This document shows, piece by piece, positions 25,313-32,789 of a stretch of 64,000 nt of DNA. Position 1 is the stretch's first letter, and each line of letters opens with the position of its first letter. Under the pieces are notes generated by a model, which saw nothing but the letters and a program-made list of their open reading frames with translations, searched no databases and was not told the origin of the DNA. The stretch comes from DASQMT01 sp963839615. Lineage in GTDB: Bacteria; Actinomycetota; Thermoleophilia; Solirubrobacterales; Solirubrobacteraceae. The stretch is from assembly GCA_963839615.1 (NCBI GenBank), contig CAWIVY010000011.1, positions 248,001-312,000 on the forward strand. Direction: 5' to 3'. The position numbers and the translations under genes were made by a program.

Positions 25313-25669
25313 TCAACTGCTGACGAAGGGCAGGAGGCCGGCGGTGCCAGTCAACTCGAACACCCTCTGCACGGCCGGAGGCCCCGGCACGAACTCGATC
25401 GAGAAGCCATCCTGGCGTGCCTCGGCGTCCCACTTGAGCAGCAGTCGGAGCCCCGTGGAGTCCATGAACCCCAGCTTGCTGAGATCGACGATCAGCCGCC
25501 GGAAGCCCGCGTCGCGGAGCTCCTCCAGCTGAGTCTCGAGCTCCGGTACCGTGGCGACGTCGAGCGATCCGAGCGCGAACACGCGAACGGCGCCGCGCTC
25601 GGGCTGCACCTCGCAGATGAAGCCGTCGGGAACGGGCGAGAAGGACGATGAGTGGGACTCGAGCGACAT
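25313..25669 (-). CDS. STAS-domain anti-sigma factor antagonist
   Basis: The 118-residue protein is a stand-alone STAS domain with the phosphorylatable serine in the canonical context (FMDSTGLRLLL, Ser about residue 71). It also has LGSLDVATVPELETQLEEL and a hydrophobic last strand and helix (VQRVFELTGTAGLLPFV). In the SpoIIAA/RsbV class the unphosphorylated form binds an anti-sigma kinase and frees a sigma factor. No kinase or sigma partner is adjacent. It heads the STAS-MpsC-MpsC operon. Confidence 0.87.
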   Translation of the reverse strand: MSLESHSSSFSPVPDGFICEVQPERGAVRVFALGSLDVATVPELETQLEELRDAGFRRLIVDLSKLGFMDSTGLRLLLKWDAEARQDGFSIEFVPGPPAVQRVFELTGTAGLLPFVSS

Positions 25670-25786
25670 GCGTTACCTCAATGCGTACTTTGGGGGGCCA
25701 GCTTCCGCACTTCCCGGTCGGGGAGATGTAGCCGCTTGTCCCGTCTGCCCGAGTCCCCGGCCTTTGCCAACCGGCGACCTTTCGCC

Positions 25787-25815
25787 ACTATAGACACGAT
25801 TCAACGGCTCGACAA
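25787..25815 (-). promoter_or_regulatory. Sigma-70-type promoter for the STAS-MpsC operon
   Basis: Read on the minus strand, TTGTCG (25815-25810) and TATAGT (25792-25787) are separated by exactly 17 nt. The transcript would begin near 25780, giving a leader of about 110 nt before the STAS start. Confidence 0.6.
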
Positions 25816-26130
25816 CGAGCGCAGCCAGCCCGCCACGAGGCGCTCGCGCGCCAGTGTCACGCGCCGCTCCTCGCGCCGGCGAGTGCTCGCCTTCGGTGCG
25901 GCCGGAACCGGGGGGATCCGGCGTCCGACGGACGTGACCTGCGCGCGCAAAGTGGAGCTCACTGCTTCTCCCTGGTTGGACTCGCAACTGGGAGAGCGCG
26001 CGTGGCCCCTGGAAAGGGCGCCGGCTACCCGCCTTCACTCGCTGGTGCCAGGTCCCTGATCGAGACTCCTGGCCGCGCGTCCCATCCTACGGCCGATCGC
26101 CCGAGAACCTATGTCCTCGCGGTGACCTGA
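25816..26130. other. Non-coding gap between the STAS operon promoter and the dipeptidase gene
   Basis: I see no credible gene in these 315 bases. The open frames here are short, lack conserved motifs and are explained by GC bias. No tRNA, riboswitch or repeat was recognised. Confidence 0.5.
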
Positions 26131-26135
26131 TTGTG

Positions 26136-26168
26136 GCCCGATCGGGCGGAACCGCCGCGTGCCGGCGG
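26136..26168 (-). terminator. Hairpin pair downstream of the dipeptidase gene
   Basis: GCCCGATCGGGC (26136-26147) is a perfect palindrome, and CCGCCG/CGGCGG (26152-26168) forms a second hairpin with a 5-nt loop. Both lie just past the M19 stop on its strand. There is no U-tract, so this is a possible GC-rich terminator only. Confidence 0.35.
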
Positions 26169-26176
26169 CGATGCGA

Positions 26177-27352
26177 TCAGGCGGGCCAGCGCTGCCGCAA
26201 CACGCGCAGGGCGTTCTCGGACGCGATCAGCTTGGCGTCCTGCCGATATCTCGCCTCGAGCGCCTGCTCGAGCTTCGTCAGGTCCGCCATCTCGTCGAGC
26301 CCCGTCAGCGTCGGCTTGATGAAGCCGTCGAAGTCGGTGCCGATCGCCAGGTGCCGGTAGCCGCCCGTGATCGCGGCGATCTTGTCGAGATGGCCGAAGA
26401 GGATCTCGAGCGAGTCGTCGAGCGTCTCGGTCCGCTTGTCGCGGACCCCGTCGTTGAGCTGGTGCTGGGCGAGGATCAGCCCGATCACCCCGTCCCGGCG
26501 CTTGATCTGGAGGATCGTGGGTTCGTCGAGCATGTACTCCTGCTTCCCGAAGCGGTAGCCGACGTGGGAGGCCAGCAGCGGGAAGCGGCAGTCGGGGTCG
26601 AGCTCCTCGTCGAGGAGCTTGAAGGTCTCCTGCAGCGCGTCGGCGCGCATATGGGAGATGTCGAGCAGGATGCCGTGGCGCACCATCGCGCGCAGGGCGG
26701 CGGCGCCGCGATCCGTGAGCCCTTCGCCCTCGGGCTGGGGGAACACCTTGCGATACCAGCGGTCGCTGAGGAAGGGGAATGCCGAGGAGTTGGTCGCGAC
26801 CTGACGGTAGAGCAGGTGCGCGAGCGTGATGTATGCGACCCCGCGCCCGGCGAGCTCCTCGACGTTGCGCGCGATCTCGTCGGGCGCCTCTCCCAGGCTG
26901 AATCCTCCCTCGACACCGTGCACGAGCGCGGTGGCGCCGTCCTGCAGCGCCTGCTCGAGCTCGCCCCGGCCGTGGGCGATCCGGATCTCGTCCGATCCCT
27001 GTGCCCGGACCTCGGCCTCGACCGCCGCGAGATCGTCCAGCAGCCCTGCGAAGTACCCGGACTGCGGCGGTGACGGGTAGGGCAGGCCCACCGCGACCTC
27101 GTCGAACGGCCGCGTCAGGACCGAGATCGCCACGCCGACGCCTCCCGCCCGCATTCCCTCGACCGTGACGCGGTAGCCGGAGAACGGGTTGCGGTGGCTG
27201 AAGAACGTGCTCGCGATGCGCAGCACGACCGCGCGGATCCTGTCGCGCAACGTCGGCCGGCCGCGCACCTGCCGCAACTCGCGCAGCGCGGTGTCGGGAG
27301 ACAGGCCGCCGATCACCCGCATCGGATAGTGGGCATGCAGGTCGACCAGCAT
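26177..27352 (-). CDS. Peptidase M19 (renal dipeptidase-like) family protein
   Basis: The 391-residue zinc-dependent dipeptidase family protein has the metal-ligand regions VDLHAHYP at the N-terminus, ALVHGVEGGFSLG (bridging Glu), TLAHLLYR, LDISHMRADAL and the C-terminal LAIGTDFDGFIKPTL. The N-terminal motif is HxH rather than the HxD of the kidney enzyme. The family cleaves dipeptides, including those with a C-terminal D-residue. There is no signal peptide, so it is cytosolic. The gene stands alone between a regulatory operon and a secreted-protein gene. Confidence 0.88.
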   Translation of the reverse strand: MLVDLHAHYPMRVIGGLSPDTALRELRQVRGRPTLRDRIRAVVLRIASTFFSHRNPFSGYRVTVEGMRAGGVGVAISVLTRPFDEVAVGLPYPSPPQSGYFAGLLDDLAAVEAEVRAQGSDEIRIAHGRGELEQALQDGATALVHGVEGGFSLGEAPDEIARNVEELAGRGVAYITLAHLLYRQVATNSSAFPFLSDRWYRKVFPQPEGEGLTDRGAAALRAMVRHGILLDISHMRADALQETFKLLDEELDPDCRFPLLASHVGYRFGKQEYMLDEPTILQIKRRDGVIGLILAQHQLNDGVRDKRTETLDDSLEILFGHLDKIAAITGGYRHLAIGTDFDGFIKPTLTGLDEMADLTKLEQALEARYRQDAKLIASENALRVLRQRWPA

Positions 27353-27382
27353 CTCAAGCCTCGGCAGGCGGCGCGCTCCCGC

Positions 27383-28300
27383 TCAGGGGGAGCAGTCGAG
27401 TGCCCCCCGCACCCATTGCAGTCCGGTGATCTGCTCGCCGGCCGGGCCCGTCGCGGGACTCTGGCCCGGGCCCCAGTACTGCCCGGTGACCGCGCCCGTC
27501 GCTGCCACGCGCCAGGAGTAGAACGTCGTGTTGCCGTATGAGCTCAGGTAGTACTCGACCCCCCAGGAGCCGTCCGCGTTCTGCTCGGCGCCGCTGATCT
27601 GGAGGATCTGGCCGTACGAGTTGATGTCGCTCCCCGAAGTGGGGGTCAGGCGGCAGTAGTACTGGTCGCCGTTGGCGAAGTGCGAGTAGCGCTGCTCGAG
27701 GGCGCAGTTCGGCCACATCGCCGGGCAGTCGGTGAAGCGGGAGTCGGCGAAGTAGCCCTTGATCGCCTCGTACGCCTGATCGCCCGTGCTCGGCGTCGCC
27801 GGCGGGGGGAACAGCGGCTGGGGCCCGGCGGGCGGCGGTTCAACGCCGGCGGGCGGCGGCGGATCACCCCCGGGCGCGGCTCCGCCGGCGACCTTCGTCG
27901 ACAGCGACCGCTTCCCGGCCGGCGAGCGGAGCTTGACCTTGACGTCCGTACCCGCGATCGCCTTGACCGTTTCCGCGCCGGCGCCCGTGAAAGCCTTGCT
28001 GCGCCAACGGCCGAGCCGAACCGCCGCGACCGCCGCGCGTGCGCGCGACAGGCGGTACTTCTGGCCGTTTGCGACCACCGACACGGCCTTGGGTCGCGCA
28101 CGCCTGGGCACGGCCTTGCTGCTGCGCAGCACGACGACGATGCGCGCCGAATCGGCGTTCGTCGCGACGGACACCTTCGCGCGGATCCCGGCTTGTGCCG
28201 GCTGGGCGGTCACGGCGAGCGCCGCGACCGACGCTGCAATGCCGCTTGCGAGGGCGAGCCTGCTCGCGCGCCGTTCCCTTCCCTGGTGGCTGATCTTCAC
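27383..28300 (-). CDS. Secreted hypothetical protein with Pro-rich linker
   Basis: The 305-residue protein starts at a GTG (VKISHQGRERRASRLALASG) preceded by AAAGGA. A signal peptide ends near AQAGIRAK. A basic beta-rich domain (about 35-155) is followed by a Pro/Gly linker (about 160-195). The C-terminal domain (about 200-305) contains YFADSRFTDCPAMWPNCALE and several aromatic motifs, with three cysteines that may form a disulfide. I do not recognise the C-terminal domain. The linker resembles those of other exported proteins in this window, so it is probably cell-surface or extracellular. Confidence 0.6.
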   Translation of the reverse strand: MKISHQGRERRASRLALASGIAASVAALAVTAQPAQAGIRAKVSVATNADSARIVVVLRSSKAVPRRARPKAVSVVANGQKYRLSRARAAVAAVRLGRWRSKAFTGAGAETVKAIAGTDVKVKLRSPAGKRSLSTKVAGGAAPGGDPPPPAGVEPPPAGPQPLFPPPATPSTGDQAYEAIKGYFADSRFTDCPAMWPNCALEQRYSHFANGDQYYCRLTPTSGSDINSYGQILQISGAEQNADGSWGVEYYLSSYGNTTFYSWRVAATGAVTGQYWGPGQSPATGPAGEQITGLQWVRGALDCSP

Positions 28301-28397
28301 GTGCGGTCCTTTCACGCCGGTCGTGCCAGTCGCATCAGAACATCTCGCCGCAGCCACGTCAATCGGCCCGCCGCTCGCCTGCACTATCGTCGGCCCG

Positions 28398-29204
28398 ATG
28401 CCGGGGAAGGCCTACGTGCACGGCTACCAGCCGCGGGAGAACGCGCGCCTGCAGGATCAGGCCGGGACGCTCGTCGACCTGCTGCACTTCGACACCGCTT
28501 ACCCGCCCGGGAGCACGGTGCTCGAGGCCGGGTGCGGCGTCGGCGCGCAGACGCTGACGCTCGCCCAGCGGAGCCCGGACGCGAGCTTCACGTCGGCCGA
28601 CGTCTCCGCGGAGTCACTCGCCGAGGCCAGGCGGAGGGCCGGCGCGGCGGGGCTCGCGAACGTCGAGTTCCTGCAGGCGGACATCTTCGATCTGCCCTTC
28701 GGCGCCGGGTCGTTCGACCACGTGTTCGTCTGCTTCGTGCTCGAGCACCTGTCGCGCCCGGTCGATGCGCTCGCCGGGCTCGCCGGTCTGGTGAAGCCCG
28801 GCGGCACGATCACCGTCATCGAAGGCGATCACGGGTCGGCCTACTTCCATCCGGACAGCCCCGCGGCGCATGCGGCGATCCAATGCCAGATCGAGCTGCA
28901 GCGAGCGGCCGGCGGAGACGCGCTGATCGGGCGCCGGCTCTATCCGCTGATGGTCGAGGCCGGGCTCGCCGGGGTGAGCGTCTCGCCGCGGATGGTCTAC
29001 GTGGACTCGAGCCGTCCCGATCTGGTCGAAGGCTTCACGCGCAGGACGTTCACCGCGATGATCGAGGGGGTTCGCGAGCCGGCGATCGCCGCCGGCCTGA
29101 TCGAGCCGTCGCGCTTCGACGCCGGCGTTGCCGATCTGCACCGCACGACCGCGGCGGACGGCGTGTTCTGTTACACGTTCTTCAAGGGCACCGGAAGTCG
29201 GTAG
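28398..29204 (+). CDS. SAM-dependent class I methyltransferase
   Basis: The 268-residue enzyme has SAM-binding motif I in VLEAGCGVGAQTLTL, an acidic motif II in TSADVSAESLAEARRR, the motif around LQADIFDLPFGAGSFDHV and VKPGGTITVIEGDHG. A long C-terminal half (GRRLYPLMVEAGLAGVSVSP) supports a small-molecule O- or C-methyltransferase of the Methyltransf_25/31 type. The ATG at 28398 begins a sensible N-terminus (MPGKAYVHGYQPRENARLQD). The downstream frame is broken. The substrate is unknown. Confidence 0.88.
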   Translation: MPGKAYVHGYQPRENARLQDQAGTLVDLLHFDTAYPPGSTVLEAGCGVGAQTLTLAQRSPDASFTSADVSAESLAEARRRAGAAGLANVEFLQADIFDLPFGAGSFDHVFVCFVLEHLSRPVDALAGLAGLVKPGGTITVIEGDHGSAYFHPDSPAAHAAIQCQIELQRAAGGDALIGRRLYPLMVEAGLAGVSVSPRMVYVDSSRPDLVEGFTRRTFTAMIEGVREPAIAAGLIEPSRFDAGVADLHRTTAADGVFCYTFFKGTGSR

Positions 29205-29209
29205 TGTGA

Positions 29210-29960
29210 GGCCGCGGCGGGCATCGGCCGCAATCGGCGGCTGCGAGCTTCTCGTGGTTCAAGATCTGGGAGCCGGACGGGACGTCCACCGTCGAGGGCC
29301 CGCTCAACGCCCCGAGCGGCTGGACGACCTACGTGTATCCGCTCGGCTTCGACATCACAGCGGACGGGTCGCAGCTGGTGACGCATCCCGCGCTCCTGGG
29401 CTCGAGGGTGATCGCCCTCGACGACTCCTTCGACCCGAACGTCATCAGCGTCCAGAACGCGGACGGCGGGAACCCCTACTCCCTGCGTGATGGGAAGCGC
29501 ACCGGCGCTGGTCTCCCCGACCGGGGAGCATCCGTCGATCGGCGGCGCCGACGTCGCCGCGTTCCTGCCGAAGCCGCCGCCCGCCGGGCCGGGTACGCCC
29601 CCGCCCCCGCCGCCCGGCCCGGGTGGCCCTGGCGCCGCCGCGCCGGTCGTGACGCTCCCGGCGAAGGTCACCGTGAAGGCGCTCAGGAAGGCGCGCGGCG
29701 TTCCGGTCGAGGTCAAGGTCAGCGGGCCCGGGAAGATCTCCCTCAAGGGGACCGTTCCGGCCCGGCGCCTCGGGCGCCGCGGCAAGCCCGTGGTCGTTGC
29801 GAAGGGTGGCGGCAACGCGAGCGCAGCGGGCACCGTGACCATCCGGCTGCGGCTCACCAGGTCCGGACGCAAGCGGCCCGGCCGCCTCAAGGGCGCGCGG
29901 CTCACGCTGCGGATCGCGCACGGATCGGGCAGCGTCGAGAAGGTGATCGGGCTGCGATGA
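29210..29960 (+). pseudogene. 5'-truncated and frameshifted TolB-like propeller remnant
   Basis: An open frame from 29210 has no start codon until 29333. It reads SFSWFKIWEPDGTSTVEG and FDITADGSQLVTHPALLGSR, a propeller-type pattern with the N-terminus missing. At about 29483-29490 the frame shifts to MGSAPALVSPTGEHPSIGGA, then a Pro-rich linker and a basic Ig-like tail (VTLPAKVTVKALRKARGVPV) that ends at 29960. The span is one base over a multiple of three. It begins 5 nt after the methyltransferase stop, so a deletion probably removed its start and signal peptide. The C-terminal part alone could be expressed from the ATG at 29487 or 29490. Confidence 0.55.
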
Positions 29961-29969
29961 GCTGCGACT

Positions 29970-30548
29970 TCACGCCGGCCAAGGATCCGCGCCGGCCGAG
30001 AGCGACTCCCGCGATCGCGCGACGAGCCCCTCGATGGCATCGGCGACGTGGATCTGGTCGATGTGCGGGTCGCCCCTCTCCACCCTGAGCTTGTGCGCTT
30101 CGAGCAGCACGTCGGCGTGCGTGTGGCCGGACGGGGGCTCGAAGCGATAGGAGGCGAGCTCGATCAGGAGACCGAGCGGGTCCTCGAAGTAGATCGAGTC
30201 CATGAAGCCGCGGTCCTTGACGCCGCTGTGGCGGATCTCGCGCTCGTCGAGCCGGTCGACCGCCTGGTGGAAGGTGGCCTGTGAGAGCGAGAAGGCGATG
30301 TGGTGCACGCAGCCGGCGTCCGTCGCCGTGCGGCTCGGATCGGCTTCGCGATCCTCCTTGGTGAAGATCGTGATCAGCCGCCCGTCGCCCGGATCGAAGT
30401 AGAGATGGCTCTCCTCCGCGTTGTCGAGGTTGGGCTGCTCGAAGATGAACGGCATGCCGAGCACGCCTTCCCAGAAGTCGATCGAGGTCTGGCGGTCGGC
30501 GCCCACGATCGTGATGTGGTGCACACCCTGGCTCTGAAGCTTGCGCAT
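29970..30548 (-). CDS. VOC family protein (glyoxalase/extradiol dioxygenase-like)
   Basis: The 192-residue protein has two vicinal-oxygen-chelate modules: GVHHITIVGADRQTSIDFWE with metal His near residue 10, and CVHHIAFSLSQATFHQAVDR with a C-terminal Glu ligand in GLLIELASYRFEP. This is the layout of glyoxalase I, extradiol dioxygenases and methylmalonyl-CoA epimerases. A GTG 6 nt upstream (30554) is an alternative start. It follows the CoA ligase gene by 17 nt on the same strand. With a CoA ligase and a citryl-CoA lyase-like protein, it could act on an aromatic or branched acid, but the reaction is not proven. Confidence 0.82.
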   Translation of the reverse strand: MRKLQSQGVHHITIVGADRQTSIDFWEGVLGMPFIFEQPNLDNAEESHLYFDPGDGRLITIFTKEDREADPSRTATDAGCVHHIAFSLSQATFHQAVDRLDEREIRHSGVKDRGFMDSIYFEDPLGLLIELASYRFEPPSGHTHADVLLEAHKLRVERGDPHIDQIHVADAIEGLVARSRESLSAGADPWPA

Positions 30549-30565
30549 CGACACGGCCCGGCCCC

Positions 30566-31870
30566 CTAGCGCTCGACGAGCTTCGACTTGTATTCGCTGC
30601 GCTCGAGACTCTGCCACGGCACGAGGTCCACGCGTGTCTGGACGACGAGGACGTTGCGCAGCCTCTCGCGGATGGCCTCCGCCAGCGCGGGGTCGGGCGC
30701 CGCGCCGCGGGCGAGCTCGACGCTGACCGCCAGGGGCGGCTCCTGCTTCGGGCCCGGCGCCTCCGGCCTGACGCGTATGTGGCCGCTGACGTCCGGCCCG
30801 AACGCGCTCACGACCTCGCGCACCGCCGAGGGGAAGACGTTGACCCCGCGGACGATGAGCATGTCGTCGGTGCGCCCGACGCACCGCACGCGCGGGCTCG
30901 TGCGGCCGCAGCCGCACGGGCCCGTCCGGACGTGGACCTGGTCGCGCGTCCGGAATCGCAGCAGCGGTGCGGCGCGATGCCGCAGGTGCGTCAACACGAG
31001 CTCGCCGGTGGCGCCGTCGTCGAGCGCGCGGGCGGCGCCGGTCTCGGGATCGATCAGCTCGGCGTGGACGAAGCCGCGCGCGCCCAGGTGCATGCCGTCC
31101 TGCGCTTCGCATTCCCCCCAGAGCGAGACGCCGATGTCACCGATCCCCATCGCCTCGGTGACCTTCGCGCCCCAGCCGCCCTCGAGCGTGGCGCGGAAGG
31201 CCGGCTCGCCGCCGCCGGGCTCGCCCGCCACGAGGACGCGCACGACGCTCGACCCGCGGAGGTCGAGGTCCCGCTCCGCCGCCCATTCGGCGAGGTGCGC
31301 GGCATACGACGGCGTGAGCACCGCCGCCTCGGGCCTGAGCAGCTCGATCGCCCGCCACAGGCGCTCCGTGCCGCCGCTGCCGACCGGGATGTGACAGAGC
31401 CCGATGCGTTCGAGCGCGGCGAGCGCCGCACCTGCCACGAACGGCCCGGCGTTGTACGTCGACACGATGCGCTGCCCCGCGGTGATGCCGGACGCCGCGT
31501 AGCTGCGCGCCGAGCCGGTCACCCAGTTCTCGAGGTCGGCCGCCGTCAGCGGGACGTAGCTCGGCGCGCCGGTGGTGCCGCTCGTCGAGTAGATCCGCAC
31601 GATCTCCGGCGGCGTCGCGCAGAGATGGGCGCCGATCGGATTCTCGGACGTGCACGACTCCCGCAGCTCGCCCTTCTCGGTGAGCGGCAGCTGCGAGATC
31701 TCCGTGAGCCCGCCTGCTGCCCCGACCGAGGCGAACCCAGCCGCGGCCAGCTTGTCGCGGTAGAAGCGCGAGCGGTCGAACAGGTAGGCGAGCTGGGCGC
31801 GGTAGGACGCGTCGTCGATCGGCAGCTGCTCTGCCCACGGCAGCGTCTCGACCTCGGGCGCGAGCGTCAT
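30566..31870 (-). CDS. Phenylacetate-CoA ligase family protein (PaaK-like)
   Basis: The 434-residue AMP-forming acyl-CoA ligase has the P-loop-like motif YSTSGTTGAPSYVPL, the adenylate-binding region EAMGIGDIGVSLWGECEA and the A8-type hinge GRTDDMLIVRGVNVFPSAVR, as in PaaK. It contains a small cysteine cluster (GPCGCGRTSPR) also seen in PaaK enzymes. It activates aromatic or related acids to CoA thioesters in the cytosol. It overlaps the citrate-synthase-like gene by 4 nt and precedes the VOC gene, so the three form one operon. Confidence 0.9.
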   Translation of the reverse strand: MTLAPEVETLPWAEQLPIDDASYRAQLAYLFDRSRFYRDKLAAAGFASVGAAGGLTEISQLPLTEKGELRESCTSENPIGAHLCATPPEIVRIYSTSGTTGAPSYVPLTAADLENWVTGSARSYAASGITAGQRIVSTYNAGPFVAGAALAALERIGLCHIPVGSGGTERLWRAIELLRPEAAVLTPSYAAHLAEWAAERDLDLRGSSVVRVLVAGEPGGGEPAFRATLEGGWGAKVTEAMGIGDIGVSLWGECEAQDGMHLGARGFVHAELIDPETGAARALDDGATGELVLTHLRHRAAPLLRFRTRDQVHVRTGPCGCGRTSPRVRCVGRTDDMLIVRGVNVFPSAVREVVSAFGPDVSGHIRVRPEAPGPKQEPPLAVSVELARGAAPDPALAEAIRERLRNVLVVQTRVDLVPWQSLERSEYKSKLVER

Positions 31871-32652
31871 CCCGGTCCGCGCTCGTAACCGATCGCCTCC
31901 TCCGCCCTCGCCGCCATCAGGAGTCCCAGCGGCTCCTGGCGCTCCTCGGCGAGATGGGCGAGGAGGCCGGCCGTGCGGGCGAGGATCGGCACCGACTTCA
32001 CCGCGGCGGCCGGGAAGCCGAGGTCGAGCATCACCGCCGCGATCGGCATCGAGACGTTCATCGTCAGCGGCTTGCCCCAGGCCGCCGCGGCGCTGTCGCG
32101 CATGCAGCGCGCCAGCAGGACGTGAGGTCCGCTCACCCCATGGGACTCTGCGAGCTCGAGGATCCGCTCCGCGCGCGGGTCGAGCGGGCGGTGGACGGGA
32201 TGGCCGAACCCGGGCAGCCTGCCGCCGGAGGCATGGACCGCACGGACGGCGTCCCCGGCGACCGCCGCCGGCTCACCGCCCGACGCGACCTTCTCCTGTG
32301 CGCTCTCGAGCAGCTGCGCGCAGGACTCGGACGTGCCGAGGATGACCGGGCCGCAGCCGAGGATCCCGGCGGCGACGGCTCCCTGGAGCGATCCGGGGTC
32401 GGCGGCGAGCGTCATGCGCGCGGCCACGTTGGTGGGCATCATCCCGTGCTCGGCGATGGCGACCAGCAGCACGTCGAGGAAGAAGCGCTGCTCCTCGGTC
32501 GGCTCTTGGCCGCAGAGCAGCAGGTGGAAGTACTCCGTGAAGCTCAACCTGCCCATCAGGTCGCCGGCCAGGTCGCGCCCGCGCACCTCGACCCTGTCGG
32601 GATGCGCCTGGCTGATGTGGCTCACAGGGCCCCCGGGCTCACCGCTCTGCAT
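31867..32652 (-). CDS. Citrate synthase/citryl-CoA lyase-domain protein
   Basis: The 261-residue protein is a short citrate-synthase-fold enzyme of the citryl-CoA lyase type. It shows RLPGFGHPVHRPLDPRAERI (conserved His region) and the C-terminal SVPILARTAGLLAHLAEERQ with the catalytic-domain helix. At this size it lacks the N-terminal part of full citrate synthases, as in CitE-like or ATP-citrate lyase C-terminal homologues. It presumably makes or breaks a C-C bond of a CoA ester. It begins the operon with the CoA ligase and VOC genes and is divergent from the TolB-like gene at 32790. Confidence 0.83.
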   Translation of the reverse strand: MQSGEPGGPVSHISQAHPDRVEVRGRDLAGDLMGRLSFTEYFHLLLCGQEPTEEQRFFLDVLLVAIAEHGMMPTNVAARMTLAADPGSLQGAVAAGILGCGPVILGTSESCAQLLESAQEKVASGGEPAAVAGDAVRAVHASGGRLPGFGHPVHRPLDPRAERILELAESHGVSGPHVLLARCMRDSAAAAWGKPLTMNVSMPIAAVMLDLGFPAAAVKSVPILARTAGLLAHLAEERQEPLGLLMAARAEEAIGYERGPG

Positions 32653-32757
32653 CGCGCCTCACGCGAGCATCTTCCCGGACGACGCCGGGGGCGTGCTCGC
32701 CGCCCACCCGTCAGTTCGCTGACCGCCCGGTCGACACCGCCACCCGCAACCTGGTTA

Positions 32758-32777
32758 ATCGCGCGGTCAGTCGCGAT
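32758..32777. promoter_or_regulatory. Inverted repeat between divergent genes
   Basis: ATCGCG and CGCGAT are separated by 8 nt, ending 12 nt before the GTG at 32790. A second partial dyad, GACCG-CC-CGGTC, lies at 32721-32732. Both sit between the citryl-CoA-lyase-like operon and the TolB-like gene and could bind a dimeric regulator. Confidence 0.35.
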
Positions 32778-32789
32778 GGGGAGGGATCC

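Noticed and set aside
25852..26059. Small open frames between the STAS operon and the dipeptidase
   Set aside because: They have no ribosome-binding sites or conserved-looking composition and overlap each other on both strands.
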